From: Nocardioides zhouii
GTDB lineage: Bacteria; Actinomycetota; Actinomycetes; Propionibacteriales; Nocardioidaceae
Direction: 5' to 3'
DNA length: 64,000 bases
Assembly (NCBI RefSeq): GCF_004137345.1
Contig: NZ_SDWV01000020.1
Coordinates: forward strand, 1 to 64,000
Shown here: positions 51,005 to 61,471 of the stretch, piece by piece
Position numbering within the stretch: the first letter of the stretch is position 1
Layout: each line of letters starts with the position of its first letter
Made by a program: the position numbers and the translations under genes
The notes under the pieces: model-generated
The model's database searches: none
Told to the model about the DNA's origin: nothing
Seen by the model: only the letters and a program-made list of their open reading frames with translations

Positions 51005-51955
51005 TCAGGAGGTCTTCTCGATGACGCCGAAGGGCTCGAAGTCGTACGTCGTGGCGCCGAGCTGCAGCGCGTCGATGGCGCCCGAGAACGCGTTGTCGCG
51101 GCCCTTGCCGACCTGGACGGTGTAGAGCGTCGCGTTGGGCAGCTTCGCCTTGACCTCGTCGAGGGTGCAGTACGTCGTCTGGTTGCAGCCGGTCGCGGTG
51201 CCGGCGGCGCCGCTCAGCCACCAGTCCTTGGTGTCGGCGGTGACCTTGGTCCACACGTTGGCGGGCAGGTTGTGCGGCACGTAGTTCAGGGTGCTGAAGG
51301 TCTGGGCACCGTTGCTGGGGTTGATCTCCATCGCGACACTGGCGAGGTTGTCGGGCGTGGGCGCCTGCGTGGTGCCACGGTTCTCACCCGTCGTGAACTC
51401 CCAGAAGCTGACCGACGCGATCGACGCGAGGGGCTTGCCGGCGAAGTCGACCTGGTTGCCGAAGGCAGCCTTGTCCGCGCCGGAGCCGGTGCGGATGCCG
51501 AGGCTGCCGACACCCATCGGCGGCTTGACGGTCGGTCCCACGAACGGACCGGAGCGGAGGTAGGAGTCGCCGTTGCCGATGACGTTGCGGTCGACGATGC
51601 TCCAGTTGGGGCCGGCGTACGTCGCGGTGCCGCTCTCGCCCTTCGGGCCCTGCGGGCCGGTCTCGCCCTTGGCGCCGGGAGTGCCGGCAGCGCCGGCGGG
51701 GCCGGCGGGACCCTGCGTGCCGAGCTTGGCGGTGACCTCGGAGCTCAGGTCCTTGAGCTTGAGGGTCCGGTTCTTGACCTTGGTGGTCGTGACCGCGCCG
51801 CGGTCGAGGTCCTCGGCCTCGATGGACCGGTTCTTGATGTCCTGGCCCGTGATCAGGGACCCGGCGACAGCACCGGATCCGGCGCCGACGGCGAGGACCG
51901 CCGCGGCAGCGAGGACGACGACACCGCGCGAGCGCGCGGTCGAGAAGTGAGACAT
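51005..51955 (-). CDS. Collagen-like secreted surface protein B
   Basis: 316-residue paralogue of the protein at 45089-46003. It shares the signal peptide region (RSRGVVVLAAAAVLAV), the module VTTTKVKNRTLKLKDLSSEV and the start of the Gly-X-Y segment (QGPAGPAGAAGTPGAKGETG). The C-terminal domain of about 200 residues differs, with two Cys (TGCNQTTYC) and Trp/Tyr-rich beta segments. Two surface proteins with one leader and different heads suggest duplication followed by head replacement or rapid divergence. ATG 51955; the upstream 200 bases hold its promoter. Ligand unknown. Confidence 0.85.
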   Translation of the reverse strand: MSHFSTARSRGVVVLAAAAVLAVGAGSGAVAGSLITGQDIKNRSIEAEDLDRGAVTTTKVKNRTLKLKDLSSEVTAKLGTQGPAGPAGAAGTPGAKGETGPQGPKGESGTATYAGPNWSIVDRNVIGNGDSYLRSGPFVGPTVKPPMGVGSLGIRTGSGADKAAFGNQVDFAGKPLASIASVSFWEFTTGENRGTTQAPTPDNLASVAMEINPSNGAQTFSTLNYVPHNLPANVWTKVTADTKDWWLSGAAGTATGCNQTTYCTLDEVKAKLPNATLYTVQVGKGRDNAFSGAIDALQLGATTYDFEPFGVIEKTS

Positions 51956-52159
51956 GTGTTTCCTCTGGGATGCAGGCAGCGCGATGTGCTCGCGCTGCGC
52001 GAGTGATGGCGCCGACCGACCCTCGAACCCGAACGGGCTCCCCACGGTCTGGTGGCGTGCGCGCACCGTAACCCGGTCTAGTCCGCCTGTGGAGCGCGTT
52101 CGCAACGTTTCGTCAAGAAATCCCTGACCCACGCTCGAATCGAGCGGGATCCCTCACCC

Positions 52160-53464
52160 CTACGGAAGGGTGCGCCGGGCCAGCTCCGCCTGACTCGCCG
52201 TCAACCGGTGCTCCGGCACCCGGATCGGGTCGCTGCCGTCGACGGTGAACGTGTAGACGTACATGTCGGGCATCGGCCGCTCGGACCCACCGGTCGTGGC
52301 CGTGAGGGCAGCGTCGGCCACCAGTCCGCGGAGGTCGTCGTCGAGGTCGACCTCTGCCGTCTCCGTCCGGCCGATGAAGCCGCCGCTGCGCTCGACCCGC
52401 AGCCGCTGGGCACCTGCAGGCGCGGAGGATCTCGAGGGTGCCGACGTGCCTGCTGTCGGCTCGACCCCCACCTGGGCCCACGCCTCGCGTACGGCGTCGG
52501 CCTGCTGCCCGGCAGCCGCGACGGTCGCAGCGGCGAAGGTGGCAAAGTCCGCGTCCTCGGGGACGGCGTCGCCGACGAGCGCGTCGTACCAGACCCGGCC
52601 GGCGCCCTCGATCGCCGTGCCACCGATGGCGACGGCCGCGAGCTGGAACGCCTTGTTGGGGATCCCGGAGTTGAGGTGCACGCCGCCGTTGTCGTCGGTC
52701 GTCTCGATGTAGTCGTCCATGTGTCCGACCTGCGGGTCCGCGCCGAGCTCGGGGTCGTCGTACGCCGTTCCGGGCGCGGCCATGTCGCGCAGGGCCCGCG
52801 CCTTGATCGACGGCTTGAAGATGCCCTCACCGATCAGCCAGTCGCCGTCGGCGGCCTCTTGCCCGAGGAGCCGCTGCTTGAGGCAGGAGGCGAAGACGTC
52901 GGCGACCGACTCGTTGAGCGCGCCGGACTGGCCCTGGTAGACCAGGCCGGCGGTGTGCTCGACGACGGCGTGGGAGAACTCGTGGGCGAGCACGTCGACC
53001 GGCTTGGTGAAGCGCTCGAAGACCCGGCCGTCGCCGTCGCCGAAGACGAGCTGGGTGCCGTCCCAGAAGGCGTTGTTGTAGCGCGAGCCGTAGTGGACGG
53101 TCAGGCTGACGGGGGCTCCGGCGTCGTCGTGGGACTCGCGCGAGAGGACCTCGGCGAACATCGCCAGCGTCGCCTCGATGCCGGTGGCCGCCTCGTCGAC
53201 CGCGACATCGCCGGACTCCGGATCGCCCGCGCTGCGTACGGGCGTGCCGGGCAGGGAGGTGGTCGAGTCGGCGTCGTGGACGGTCCAAGGAGACCCGCCG
53301 GACACCACGATCCTGCGGGCCGAGCGGGCCTCGACGCTCCGCCGGGTGCGCAGCGACTCGTCGAGGGCTGCCCGCTCCGGGCCGTCGACGCGTTCGGCCA
53401 GCCAGGGCGGGATGAAGGTGCACCGAGGGGCAGGAACTGTGAGGTGGATCTCCCGAGAGGTCAT
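52160..53464 (-). CDS. M4 metalloprotease (protealysin-like) fused to an emfourin-like domain
   Basis: 434-residue thermolysin-family protease without a signal peptide. A short protealysin-type pro-region ([17 protein letters not shown]) comes first. The catalytic domain has HEFSH (161-165), NESVAD with the third zinc ligand, [16 protein letters not shown] and AWAQVGV. After a Ser/Ala/Pro linker, about residues 350-434 match emfourin, the M4-protease inhibitor usually encoded as a separate small protein ([20 protein letters not shown], then [10 protein letters not shown]). Cis-inhibition of a cytosolic or leaderlessly exported protease is inferred. TAGACC lies six bases before ATG 53464. Confidence 0.85.
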   Translation of the reverse strand: MTSREIHLTVPAPRCTFIPPWLAERVDGPERAALDESLRTRRSVEARSARRIVVSGGSPWTVHDADSTTSLPGTPVRSAGDPESGDVAVDEAATGIEATLAMFAEVLSRESHDDAGAPVSLTVHYGSRYNNAFWDGTQLVFGDGDGRVFERFTKPVDVLAHEFSHAVVEHTAGLVYQGQSGALNESVADVFASCLKQRLLGQEAADGDWLIGEGIFKPSIKARALRDMAAPGTAYDDPELGADPQVGHMDDYIETTDDNGGVHLNSGIPNKAFQLAAVAIGGTAIEGAGRVWYDALVGDAVPEDADFATFAAATVAAAGQQADAVREAWAQVGVEPTAGTSAPSRSSAPAGAQRLRVERSGGFIGRTETAEVDLDDDLRGLVADAALTATTGGSERPMPDMYVYTFTVDGSDPIRVPEHRLTASQAELARRTLP

Positions 53465-53638
53465 GGCACAGGTCTACCCCGCGACTCCGACAGCGGGAAG
53501 GGGTCGTAGGGGCGACCGGAGGGCGAGCCCGCGAAGTCTCGATCCGCGGCTCGGCGCACTAGACTCGGACGCGCTGCGGCCGTGCCGGCCGCGCCCCGGC
53601 GCCCCCGCGCCACCTCGTCTGCCCCGGAAGGCCCCTGC

Positions 53639-55534
<1,896 letters not shown>

Positions 55535-55551
55535 CCTGCTCCACGACGACG

Positions 55552-55586
55552 AACAGCCCGGCTCCGCAGTGCGGAGCCGGGCTGTT
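55552..55586. terminator. Strong hairpin after typA
   Basis: AACAGCCCGGCTCCGCA (55552-55568) is followed after one base by its exact reverse complement (55570-55586). It can serve typA and the converging Tat-exported gene. Confidence 0.9.
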
Positions 55587-55606
55587 GTGCCCGTGGAAGA
55601 GGCGCC

Positions 55607-56428
55607 TCAGCAGGGCTTGTAGTCAAACGTCATGTCGCTGACGAAGATGCGCTGGTTGGTGTCGGTGCCGGCGTCGTATGCGCTCTGCCGATTCCAGTAG
55701 GTGATCGCGAAGGTCGAGACGGGCCCGGCGAACTTCACTCGAAGGTTGCCGTTCGAGCCGGCGGTGTCGTCAACGGCCGCACTGGCGCTCACGGACTGGT
55801 ACCACCGGTCCGGCGTCGTCTGGTTGCCGTTGCCGTTGGCGTTGTTCACGAAGAGCTCGACTCCGGGCGCCGTGAACTCAGGGGTGAAACCGCCGGAGAT
55901 CACCAAGGCGTCGCGGAAGTCGTTCGAGGTTGAGTCGATGTCCGTGAGGGTGAAAACCAAGTTGCTCACTGGCTGACCGAACGTGAAGGTGTAGGTGCCC
56001 CTGTCGCCGTAGCCGTCGGGTTCCCCCTTGGTGTTCGTCGGAGCGGCGGACGTGGTGGCCTGCATGAATCCCAGTCCGGACATCGCGATCCCACCCACGA
56101 CGGCCTGGACCACCATGGTCTGGCTCGTGTCATTGTTGAACTCGTTGCCAGCCTTCATGTTGCCGGCGTACGCCGCCTTGACGTCGAGACGCAGGGCCGG
56201 CAGGGGACCGGTCAGGTCCGGGTCGTACAGAGCGTAAGCCTCGGTCGCGCTCGTGCGTACGTAGGTGACGTTGGGGCCGTCCCAGTCGAGAACCTGGTTC
56301 GTCCGCCGGTTGCACGACGCGGCATAAGCCGGCGCGACCGCTGCCACTGACACCACAGGAACGGTCCAAGCGGCACCACGCACGATGGAGCGCCGCGTAG
56401 GCCGCGCGGTGGAAGTTGAAGTGCTCAT
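55607..56428 (-). CDS. Tat-exported protein of unknown function
   Basis: 273-residue secreted protein. The twin-arginine signal is TRRSIVRGAAWTVPVVSVAA followed by a cleavage-like AYAAS. The mature part is beta-rich with Asn/Thr-rich segments (GTYTFTFGQPVSNLVFTLTD; NANGNGNQTTPDRWYQS) and one Cys near each end, like cell-surface or carbohydrate-associated beta-sandwich proteins. No enzyme motif seen. ATG 56428 has CAGGAG 5-10 bases upstream, which a hairpin can hide. Lower GC than the rest of the window suggests later acquisition or a different selection. Confidence 0.8.
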   Translation of the reverse strand: MSTSTSTARPTRRSIVRGAAWTVPVVSVAAVAPAYAASCNRRTNQVLDWDGPNVTYVRTSATEAYALYDPDLTGPLPALRLDVKAAYAGNMKAGNEFNNDTSQTMVVQAVVGGIAMSGLGFMQATTSAAPTNTKGEPDGYGDRGTYTFTFGQPVSNLVFTLTDIDSTSNDFRDALVISGGFTPEFTAPGVELFVNNANGNGNQTTPDRWYQSVSASAAVDDTAGSNGNLRVKFAGPVSTFAITYWNRQSAYDAGTDTNQRIFVSDMTFDYKPC

Positions 56429-56432
56429 CACG

Positions 56433-56462
56433 ATTCTCCTGGTATCTCCCCCACAGGAGAAT
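56433..56462 (-). promoter_or_regulatory. Hairpin that can mask the ribosome binding site
   Basis: On the minus-strand transcript ATTCTCCTG (56462-56454) can pair over nine bases with CAGGAGAAT (56441-56433), which carries the Shine-Dalgarno of the gene starting at 56428. The 12-base loop contains GGGGGAG. This could switch translation off when folded. Confidence 0.55.
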
Positions 56463-56610
56463 TGGTCAAGTCTTCGACGAGATTATCGACGTTCCAGATT
56501 CTCTATTGCCAAACGACATCCACAACCGGTTAAAAGAGACTGGCCCGAAGTGACTACTTCGCCACGGCCCGAGTCGTCGCGAATAACCCATCCCTCTTAG
56601 GCTCGCTGCC

Positions 56611-57258
56611 ATGTCCCCCGGGCCCGACGCACCCCTCGCCAACCGCCTCGCGACCTGGCTCGAGCGGCTGGGCCTCGCCGACCAGCTCGCCGTCGCCGGC
56701 CTGCCGACGTACGAGCGTGAGGGCGACGGCGTGACGTGGCGCGATCCGACGTCCGGGGACCCGTTGAGCGACGACCGGCTTGCGGAGCTCGACCGGCTGC
56801 TGCGCGCGGTCGGCGACGACCCGTCCCACGCGGTGCCGGTCGGGCTCGTTCGGCTCCGACGGGAGAGCAGGGCCCGAGCCGCACTGCTCGACGGCGGCTG
56901 GCTGGACTACGCGGCGGTCGGGAGGATGCGCGGGGTGTCGGAGAATGCGGCCCGGTTCGCGCTGCACAAGGCAGCCGAGCGGCGTGCCGTGCTGCTGGTC
57001 CAGAACGACGGCGCCACGCTCGTGCCCTCCTTCCAGCTCGACCCCGACGGCCTCGTCCGCGACGAGCTTCTCACCGTGCTCGAGCCGTTGCTGGCTGCTG
57101 GGGTCGACCCATGGCGTGCCTGGATCTGGCTCACCTCGCCGGCCGCGCTGCTCGGCGGCGCTGTGCCCTCCGAGGCCGCTCGTGACCCCGAGGAGCTGCC
57201 ACTCGTGCAGCGCGCCGCGGTCGCCCTCGCGGAGCGGTCACGTCCCGGCCAGAGCTGA
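56611..57258 (+). CDS. DUF2384/Xre-MbcA-ParS antitoxin-like protein without a visible toxin
   Basis: 215-residue soluble protein. The C-terminal part (about 135-200: PSFQLDPDGLVRDELLTVLE, AGVDPWRAWIWLTSPAALLG) resembles the DUF2384 toxin-binding domain of Xre/MbcA/ParS antitoxins. The middle part (YAAVGRMRGVSENAARFALH) looks like a helix-turn-helix. No RES-domain toxin gene is adjacent; the next gene is an MFS exporter on the other strand. Many actinobacteria have such orphan proteins. TAGGCT lies seven bases before ATG 56611, so the message is probably leaderless. Confidence 0.6.
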   Translation: MSPGPDAPLANRLATWLERLGLADQLAVAGLPTYEREGDGVTWRDPTSGDPLSDDRLAELDRLLRAVGDDPSHAVPVGLVRLRRESRARAALLDGGWLDYAAVGRMRGVSENAARFALHKAAERRAVLLVQNDGATLVPSFQLDPDGLVRDELLTVLEPLLAAGVDPWRAWIWLTSPAALLGGAVPSEAARDPEELPLVQRAAVALAERSRPGQS

Positions 57259-57273
57259 CACCGCGGGGCTGCG

Positions 57274-58635
57274 TCAGGCGGTCGCGCTCTCGCCGCGGAG
57301 CGTCGGGGCCAGGACAAGCAGCCCCAGCAGAGGCAGCACGGCGAGCACCAGCAGGGCCGACGGCATGCCGAGTGGCCCACTGATCCCTGCCACGACGGCC
57401 GACCCGATGCTGCCGCCGATCAGGAACAGCAGTGTCGAGACGCCCAGCGCCACGCCGCGCACCTCGGGGTCGACGGCGTCCCCGACGACGGCGCTCAGTG
57501 CGGGCTGGCCGAGACCGAAGGCGAACGTGACCAGGACGATGCCGACCACCAGGATCGGCGCGCTCGTGAGCCACGCGCCGAGCGTCGCGACCAGCAGGGC
57601 GACCGAGGCGACCACCCCGGCGACTGCGAGGGCACGACCGGGGCCGATGCGGATCAGGGTCGGCCCGGTGACCTGCGGGACCACGAGTGCCACGACGGCG
57701 CTCGGCACCATCGCCAGCCCGACCTGCCAGGCCTCCCAGCCGTCGGACAGCAGCACCGCGGGCAGCGCGATCAGCATGGCGAACCACGAGGCCGGCACGG
57801 CCGAGGCGGCGAACGCGCTGCGCACGACGGTCGCGTTGCGGATCACCTCGACCGGCAGGAACCCGTCAGGGCGTCGACGTACGGTCGCGCGCACCGCCGG
57901 CACACCGAGGACGAGCAGGGCGGCACCCACCACCGCGACGACCAGGCCACCGGACGGCGACTGCACCAGCAGCACCATCCCGGCGGCGGTGAGGGCGACC
58001 AGGACCGCGCCCACTACGTCGAGCCGGGCGCCGCTGCCCTCGGTCGACAGCGCCCGCCACAGGAACGGCACGACCAGGGCACCCAGGATCGGCAGCGCCA
58101 TCACGGCTCGCCAGCCGAACGACGCCTCGACCACGCCTCCGACCAGCGGCCCTAGGCAGCTCACGGCCGCAGCGACGCCCGCGAGCCGCCCGAAGGCCAG
58201 CCCGCGCACGGCGCCGCTGTAGCGCGCCGAGAGGACGGCAACACCCAGGGTCGGCACGGCTGCCGCGCCGGCGCCCTGCAGCACGCGAGCGCCGAGGAGC
58301 ACCTCGAAGGTCGGGGCCACGGCCGCCACGAGCGCTCCGACGGACATCAGCACCAGACCGGCGAGGAGCGGCGCGCGGACACCGACGAGGTCGGAGATCC
58401 GTCCGTAGAGCGCCGTGGTGACCGCGAGCATGAGGACGTAGAGGCTGATGATCCAGGCAGCGAGACCGGCGTCGACCCCGAGGTCCGGGCCGAGGAGCGG
58501 CAAGGTCACCGCGGCGCTGGACGAGCCCATTCCCGCGAGTCCGAAGAGGAGCCCCAGGAGCATCGAGATGCGGCGGGAGTCATCGGGGACGTCGGCGGCG
58601 GGTGTCTCGGCGCGCATGTCGGCTGGGGAGGTCAT
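57274..58635 (-). CDS. MFS transporter
   Basis: 453-residue major facilitator of the drug:H+ antiporter group with 12-14 helices. Motif A is YGRISDLVGVRAP, motif B-like GARVLQGAGAAAVPTL, motif C-like GRLAGVAAAVSCLGPLVGGV. The substrate is unknown. ATG 58635 is chosen; the frame upstream has no coding character. Its stop is 15 bases from the convergent DUF2384-like gene. It is a second exporter in the window, not obviously regulated by a neighbouring regulator. Confidence 0.88.
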   Translation of the reverse strand: MTSPADMRAETPAADVPDDSRRISMLLGLLFGLAGMGSSSAAVTLPLLGPDLGVDAGLAAWIISLYVLMLAVTTALYGRISDLVGVRAPLLAGLVLMSVGALVAAVAPTFEVLLGARVLQGAGAAAVPTLGVAVLSARYSGAVRGLAFGRLAGVAAAVSCLGPLVGGVVEASFGWRAVMALPILGALVVPFLWRALSTEGSGARLDVVGAVLVALTAAGMVLLVQSPSGGLVVAVVGAALLVLGVPAVRATVRRRPDGFLPVEVIRNATVVRSAFAASAVPASWFAMLIALPAVLLSDGWEAWQVGLAMVPSAVVALVVPQVTGPTLIRIGPGRALAVAGVVASVALLVATLGAWLTSAPILVVGIVLVTFAFGLGQPALSAVVGDAVDPEVRGVALGVSTLLFLIGGSIGSAVVAGISGPLGMPSALLVLAVLPLLGLLVLAPTLRGESATA

Positions 58636-58663
58636 CGAACGAACACAACCCCGCATGCGGCCG

Positions 58664-59965
58664 TCACATTCCATCGCCTCCGTTCATGGCCCTGATGCTT
58701 TCGGGGGCCGCGGAGCGCGTTCGCCAAGCCACCAGCCCCAGGCCCACCAGGCCACTCAGGCCGATGAGGAACAGCACGTTCTGGACCAGGAATCCATGTA
58801 GACCGCTCACCGGCGCCCCCGGGATGCTCCAGATCAGGGCCCACTTGTAGAGCGCGACGATGATTGCCACGCCCAGGACGCCCAAGCCGATGCGGGCGAA
58901 CCAACCCTGGGTGCGCGACCGGATCGCCCACAGCATCAGCACGGCACCCGTCAACGAGAACCACGTGGAATGGTGGCTCCAGGTGATGGGCGAGACAAGG
59001 CACGTGACCTGCCCGATCAGGCAGGCCGACCACACGCCACTGTCCAAGGCCCACACGCGCCGAACGGCGGCACCGGTGAGGACGACGGCTGCGATCGAGA
59101 AGGCGATCCACCACCACTGCTCTGCAGCTGGACCCAGATCAGATCTGGCCAACACCCCGGTCACCGACACGTTGGCGTTGGCCGCAGCATCTCCGACTCG
59201 CTGGGTGTCCCACAGGTACTTCGTGAAGTAGTTCCAGGTCTCTGACGGGAGCACCACTCCGGCGATCGCCGTCAGTGCCGCTGCCCATACGAGGGAACGG
59301 ATGCCGGCACGCCGATCGAAGACCAGGAGGAACACGATGAAGAGTCCTGGCGTCACCTTCGTGGCTGCTGCGATGGCGATGAGGATGCCGGAGAAGGCCG
59401 TACGACGAAGTACGAGCACGTCCACCAGGCACAGAGTCGCAATGAACACGCTCACCTGGCCGAGGGACAGCGCCGAGAGGACGGCGTTGCCCGACCTCAG
59501 CGCCCCTGCGACGAGGACCGTTGCGACGAGCCACTGCCACCACACCGTCCTGCCTGCGCGAAGCCCGAGCGCTCGCCCCACGATGAACGACATGGCGGTG
59601 ATGCACGTCGCAGTCACCAGTGTCATGACGTTGTGCGCGCCGACTGCGCTCAGAGCCCCCAGCGGCGCCAGGAGCAACAGCGCAACAGGGGGATAGGTGA
59701 AGGACGTACCTGCGAGGTTGCCCTCCAGGCCAAGGCCGTAGGGATCTCCACCTCGCCACCACTCCATGATGCTGGTGCGGTAGACGCTGTCATCGATGCC
59801 TACGGAGTCCAGACCCGTGTACTTGAAGCAGCTCGCGACGAGGGCGGAGCCGAACAGCACCATCACTCCGATGCGCCACGCACGCGAACCAGCACGTGGG
59901 GCGTTGCCCGAGGGCTGTGCGTTCACGCCGCCGCCCCGACTCGCACGCTCATGCTTCCCAGACAC
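58664..59965 (-). CDS. GT87-family (DUF2029) polyprenyl-phosphate-sugar transferase
   Basis: 433-residue polytopic membrane protein of the GT87/DUF2029 family (mycobacterial PimE-like mannosyltransferases using polyprenyl-phosphate-mannose). About ten helices; an early outer loop holds GIDDSVYRTSIMEWW and GGDPYGLG with acidic residues in the place of the GT-C catalytic Asp, followed by FTYPPVALLLLAPLG. It may mannosylate an envelope glycolipid. The start is uncertain: GTG 59965 is used, GTG 59926 is an alternative, and a TATAT-type box near 60008-60014 fits a promoter. Divergent from the next gene. Confidence 0.78.
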   Translation of the reverse strand: MSGKHERASRGGGVNAQPSGNAPRAGSRAWRIGVMVLFGSALVASCFKYTGLDSVGIDDSVYRTSIMEWWRGGDPYGLGLEGNLAGTSFTYPPVALLLLAPLGALSAVGAHNVMTLVTATCITAMSFIVGRALGLRAGRTVWWQWLVATVLVAGALRSGNAVLSALSLGQVSVFIATLCLVDVLVLRRTAFSGILIAIAAATKVTPGLFIVFLLVFDRRAGIRSLVWAAALTAIAGVVLPSETWNYFTKYLWDTQRVGDAAANANVSVTGVLARSDLGPAAEQWWWIAFSIAAVVLTGAAVRRVWALDSGVWSACLIGQVTCLVSPITWSHHSTWFSLTGAVLMLWAIRSRTQGWFARIGLGVLGVAIIVALYKWALIWSIPGAPVSGLHGFLVQNVLFLIGLSGLVGLGLVAWRTRSAAPESIRAMNGGDGM

Positions 59966-60133
59966 GTCGACACCGGCTGTCGGCGAGCTGCGAGGCCATG
60001 TGCCGACGATATAGGTCAGCGACGCAGAAGCTCGCACTGATCGGGAACGGGAGCGGCGACACGTCATGTCCATCGCGATGGCGGGGCGGGCCCTGGCAGG
60101 GCGGGGACGCGACTCGTCGGGCACCGTGACACC

Positions 60134-60139
60134 TAGACT
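60134..60139 (+). promoter_or_regulatory. -10 box of a leaderless transcript
   Basis: TAGACT lies seven bases before GTG 60147, so transcription should start on or next to the start codon. Confidence 0.55.
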
Positions 60140-60146
60140 GCCGCGG

Positions 60147-61454
60147 GTGAAGACACTCGCGGGCGTCGCGCTGGGCCTGACGCGCGAGAGTCGGCTTCCC
60201 GACCGCCGGCTCGTGGCTGGGATGGCTGCAGTCGGCCTGGTGTTCCTCCTGCTGCCGCGCCTCGAGGGCTGGACGCTTCTTCATGTGCACAAGGAGGACG
60301 GTGTCGTCTTCCTCGCCGATTTCCTCAACGAGGGCTGGTCATCCTTGATCAAGCCGTACACCGGGTACCAGCATCTGGTGCCGCGCACGATCGCTGGCGT
60401 GTGCGCGACCGGCCCCACCTCCTGGTTCGCCGGCTGCGTCGGGGTGAGTGCCTCGTTGGTGCGCGTCGCGCTGGCGGTCGTCGCACTTGCGGTGGTGGCG
60501 CCGTACGCGCGCTCGCCGCGATGGGCGATCGCCGCAGCGGCAGCGTTCATCTGGGCTCCAGTCGGCCAGCAGGAAGCCCTCGGAAACCTGACGAACCTGA
60601 GATGGTTCCTGGATGCCGGTGCGGTCGTACTTCTCCTCGGCACCTGGCGTCGCGGGAGCGCCATCGCCCTGATCTCCGTCGTGGCTGTGGGGGCGGCCAT
60701 GACCGATCCCCTGTCCATCGTCATTGCGCCGCTTGCCGCCTGGCGCATCGTCGCCCTCCGAGGCCGAGAACGTCTGGTCCCGGGGGTCTTCCTGCTGGCG
60801 AGCGTTCTGCACTTCCTCGTCCTGCAGCGTGGGGCTCGCTCGTCCGACATGGGCACCTACTACGAGGAGCCAGCGCAATCGACGCTCCAGGTGCTCGTGC
60901 GTGGGTTGACGGTCCCGCTGCTCGGTCAGAACGGCTCGGAGGTGCTCCTCGGACTGTCGGCCGTCATCGCCGCCGCGGCTGGCGTGATCGCGGTCGCGGT
61001 GCTTCTTGTTCGCGTGCAACCGACTCCTGCGACCGCTCTGGCGATCGTCATGGCCGTGTGGGGAGGGGGTCTGCTGATCGTGACCCTGACCTTCACCGAC
61101 ATGGTGGCGATCGGCCTGGACCCCGCCTGGAAGCTCGGACAAGGGTCGCGATACTCCGTGCCACCCGGCGTTCTGGTCGCGATGGGGGTGATGCTCGTCC
61201 TTCCCTTCGTCCTCGACCGTGCTGCGGGCGTGTGGCGCGTGCTCGTCCTCGGCGTGCTGCTGGTCTTCCCTCTGGCCGTTCTGGCCGACTCGCCCGGAGA
61301 TCCTGCGAACACCGCGGATCCTACGTGGTCCGAGGCCCTGGACGACGCCAGGGAGACGTGCTCGGGCCGCGCCACCGCCCGGGTCCAGATGACGCCGGCC
61401 GACGTGCCCATGGACTGGTCGGTAGAACTGCCCTGCGACTGGCTGACGAGGTAG
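60147..61454 (+). CDS. Polytopic membrane protein, possible GT-C-like
   Basis: 435-residue integral membrane protein with about ten helices. Its first outer loop holds HKEDGVVFLADFLNEGW with a Glu-Asp pair, followed by GYQHLVPRTIAG; this is the layout of GT-C glycosyltransferase-like proteins, but no family signature is certain. Two Cys end the protein (ETCSGR, LPCDWLTR). GTG 60147 is preferred over ATG 60066 because of the promoter spacing. Next to GT87 and the acyltransferases, a role in envelope glycan synthesis is plausible. Function not proven. Confidence 0.65.
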   Translation: MKTLAGVALGLTRESRLPDRRLVAGMAAVGLVFLLLPRLEGWTLLHVHKEDGVVFLADFLNEGWSSLIKPYTGYQHLVPRTIAGVCATGPTSWFAGCVGVSASLVRVALAVVALAVVAPYARSPRWAIAAAAAFIWAPVGQQEALGNLTNLRWFLDAGAVVLLLGTWRRGSAIALISVVAVGAAMTDPLSIVIAPLAAWRIVALRGRERLVPGVFLLASVLHFLVLQRGARSSDMGTYYEEPAQSTLQVLVRGLTVPLLGQNGSEVLLGLSAVIAAAAGVIAVAVLLVRVQPTPATALAIVMAVWGGGLLIVTLTFTDMVAIGLDPAWKLGQGSRYSVPPGVLVAMGVMLVLPFVLDRAAGVWRVLVLGVLLVFPLAVLADSPGDPANTADPTWSEALDDARETCSGRATARVQMTPADVPMDWSVELPCDWLTR

Positions 61455-61471
61455 CCGGTCTGCATGCTCCT

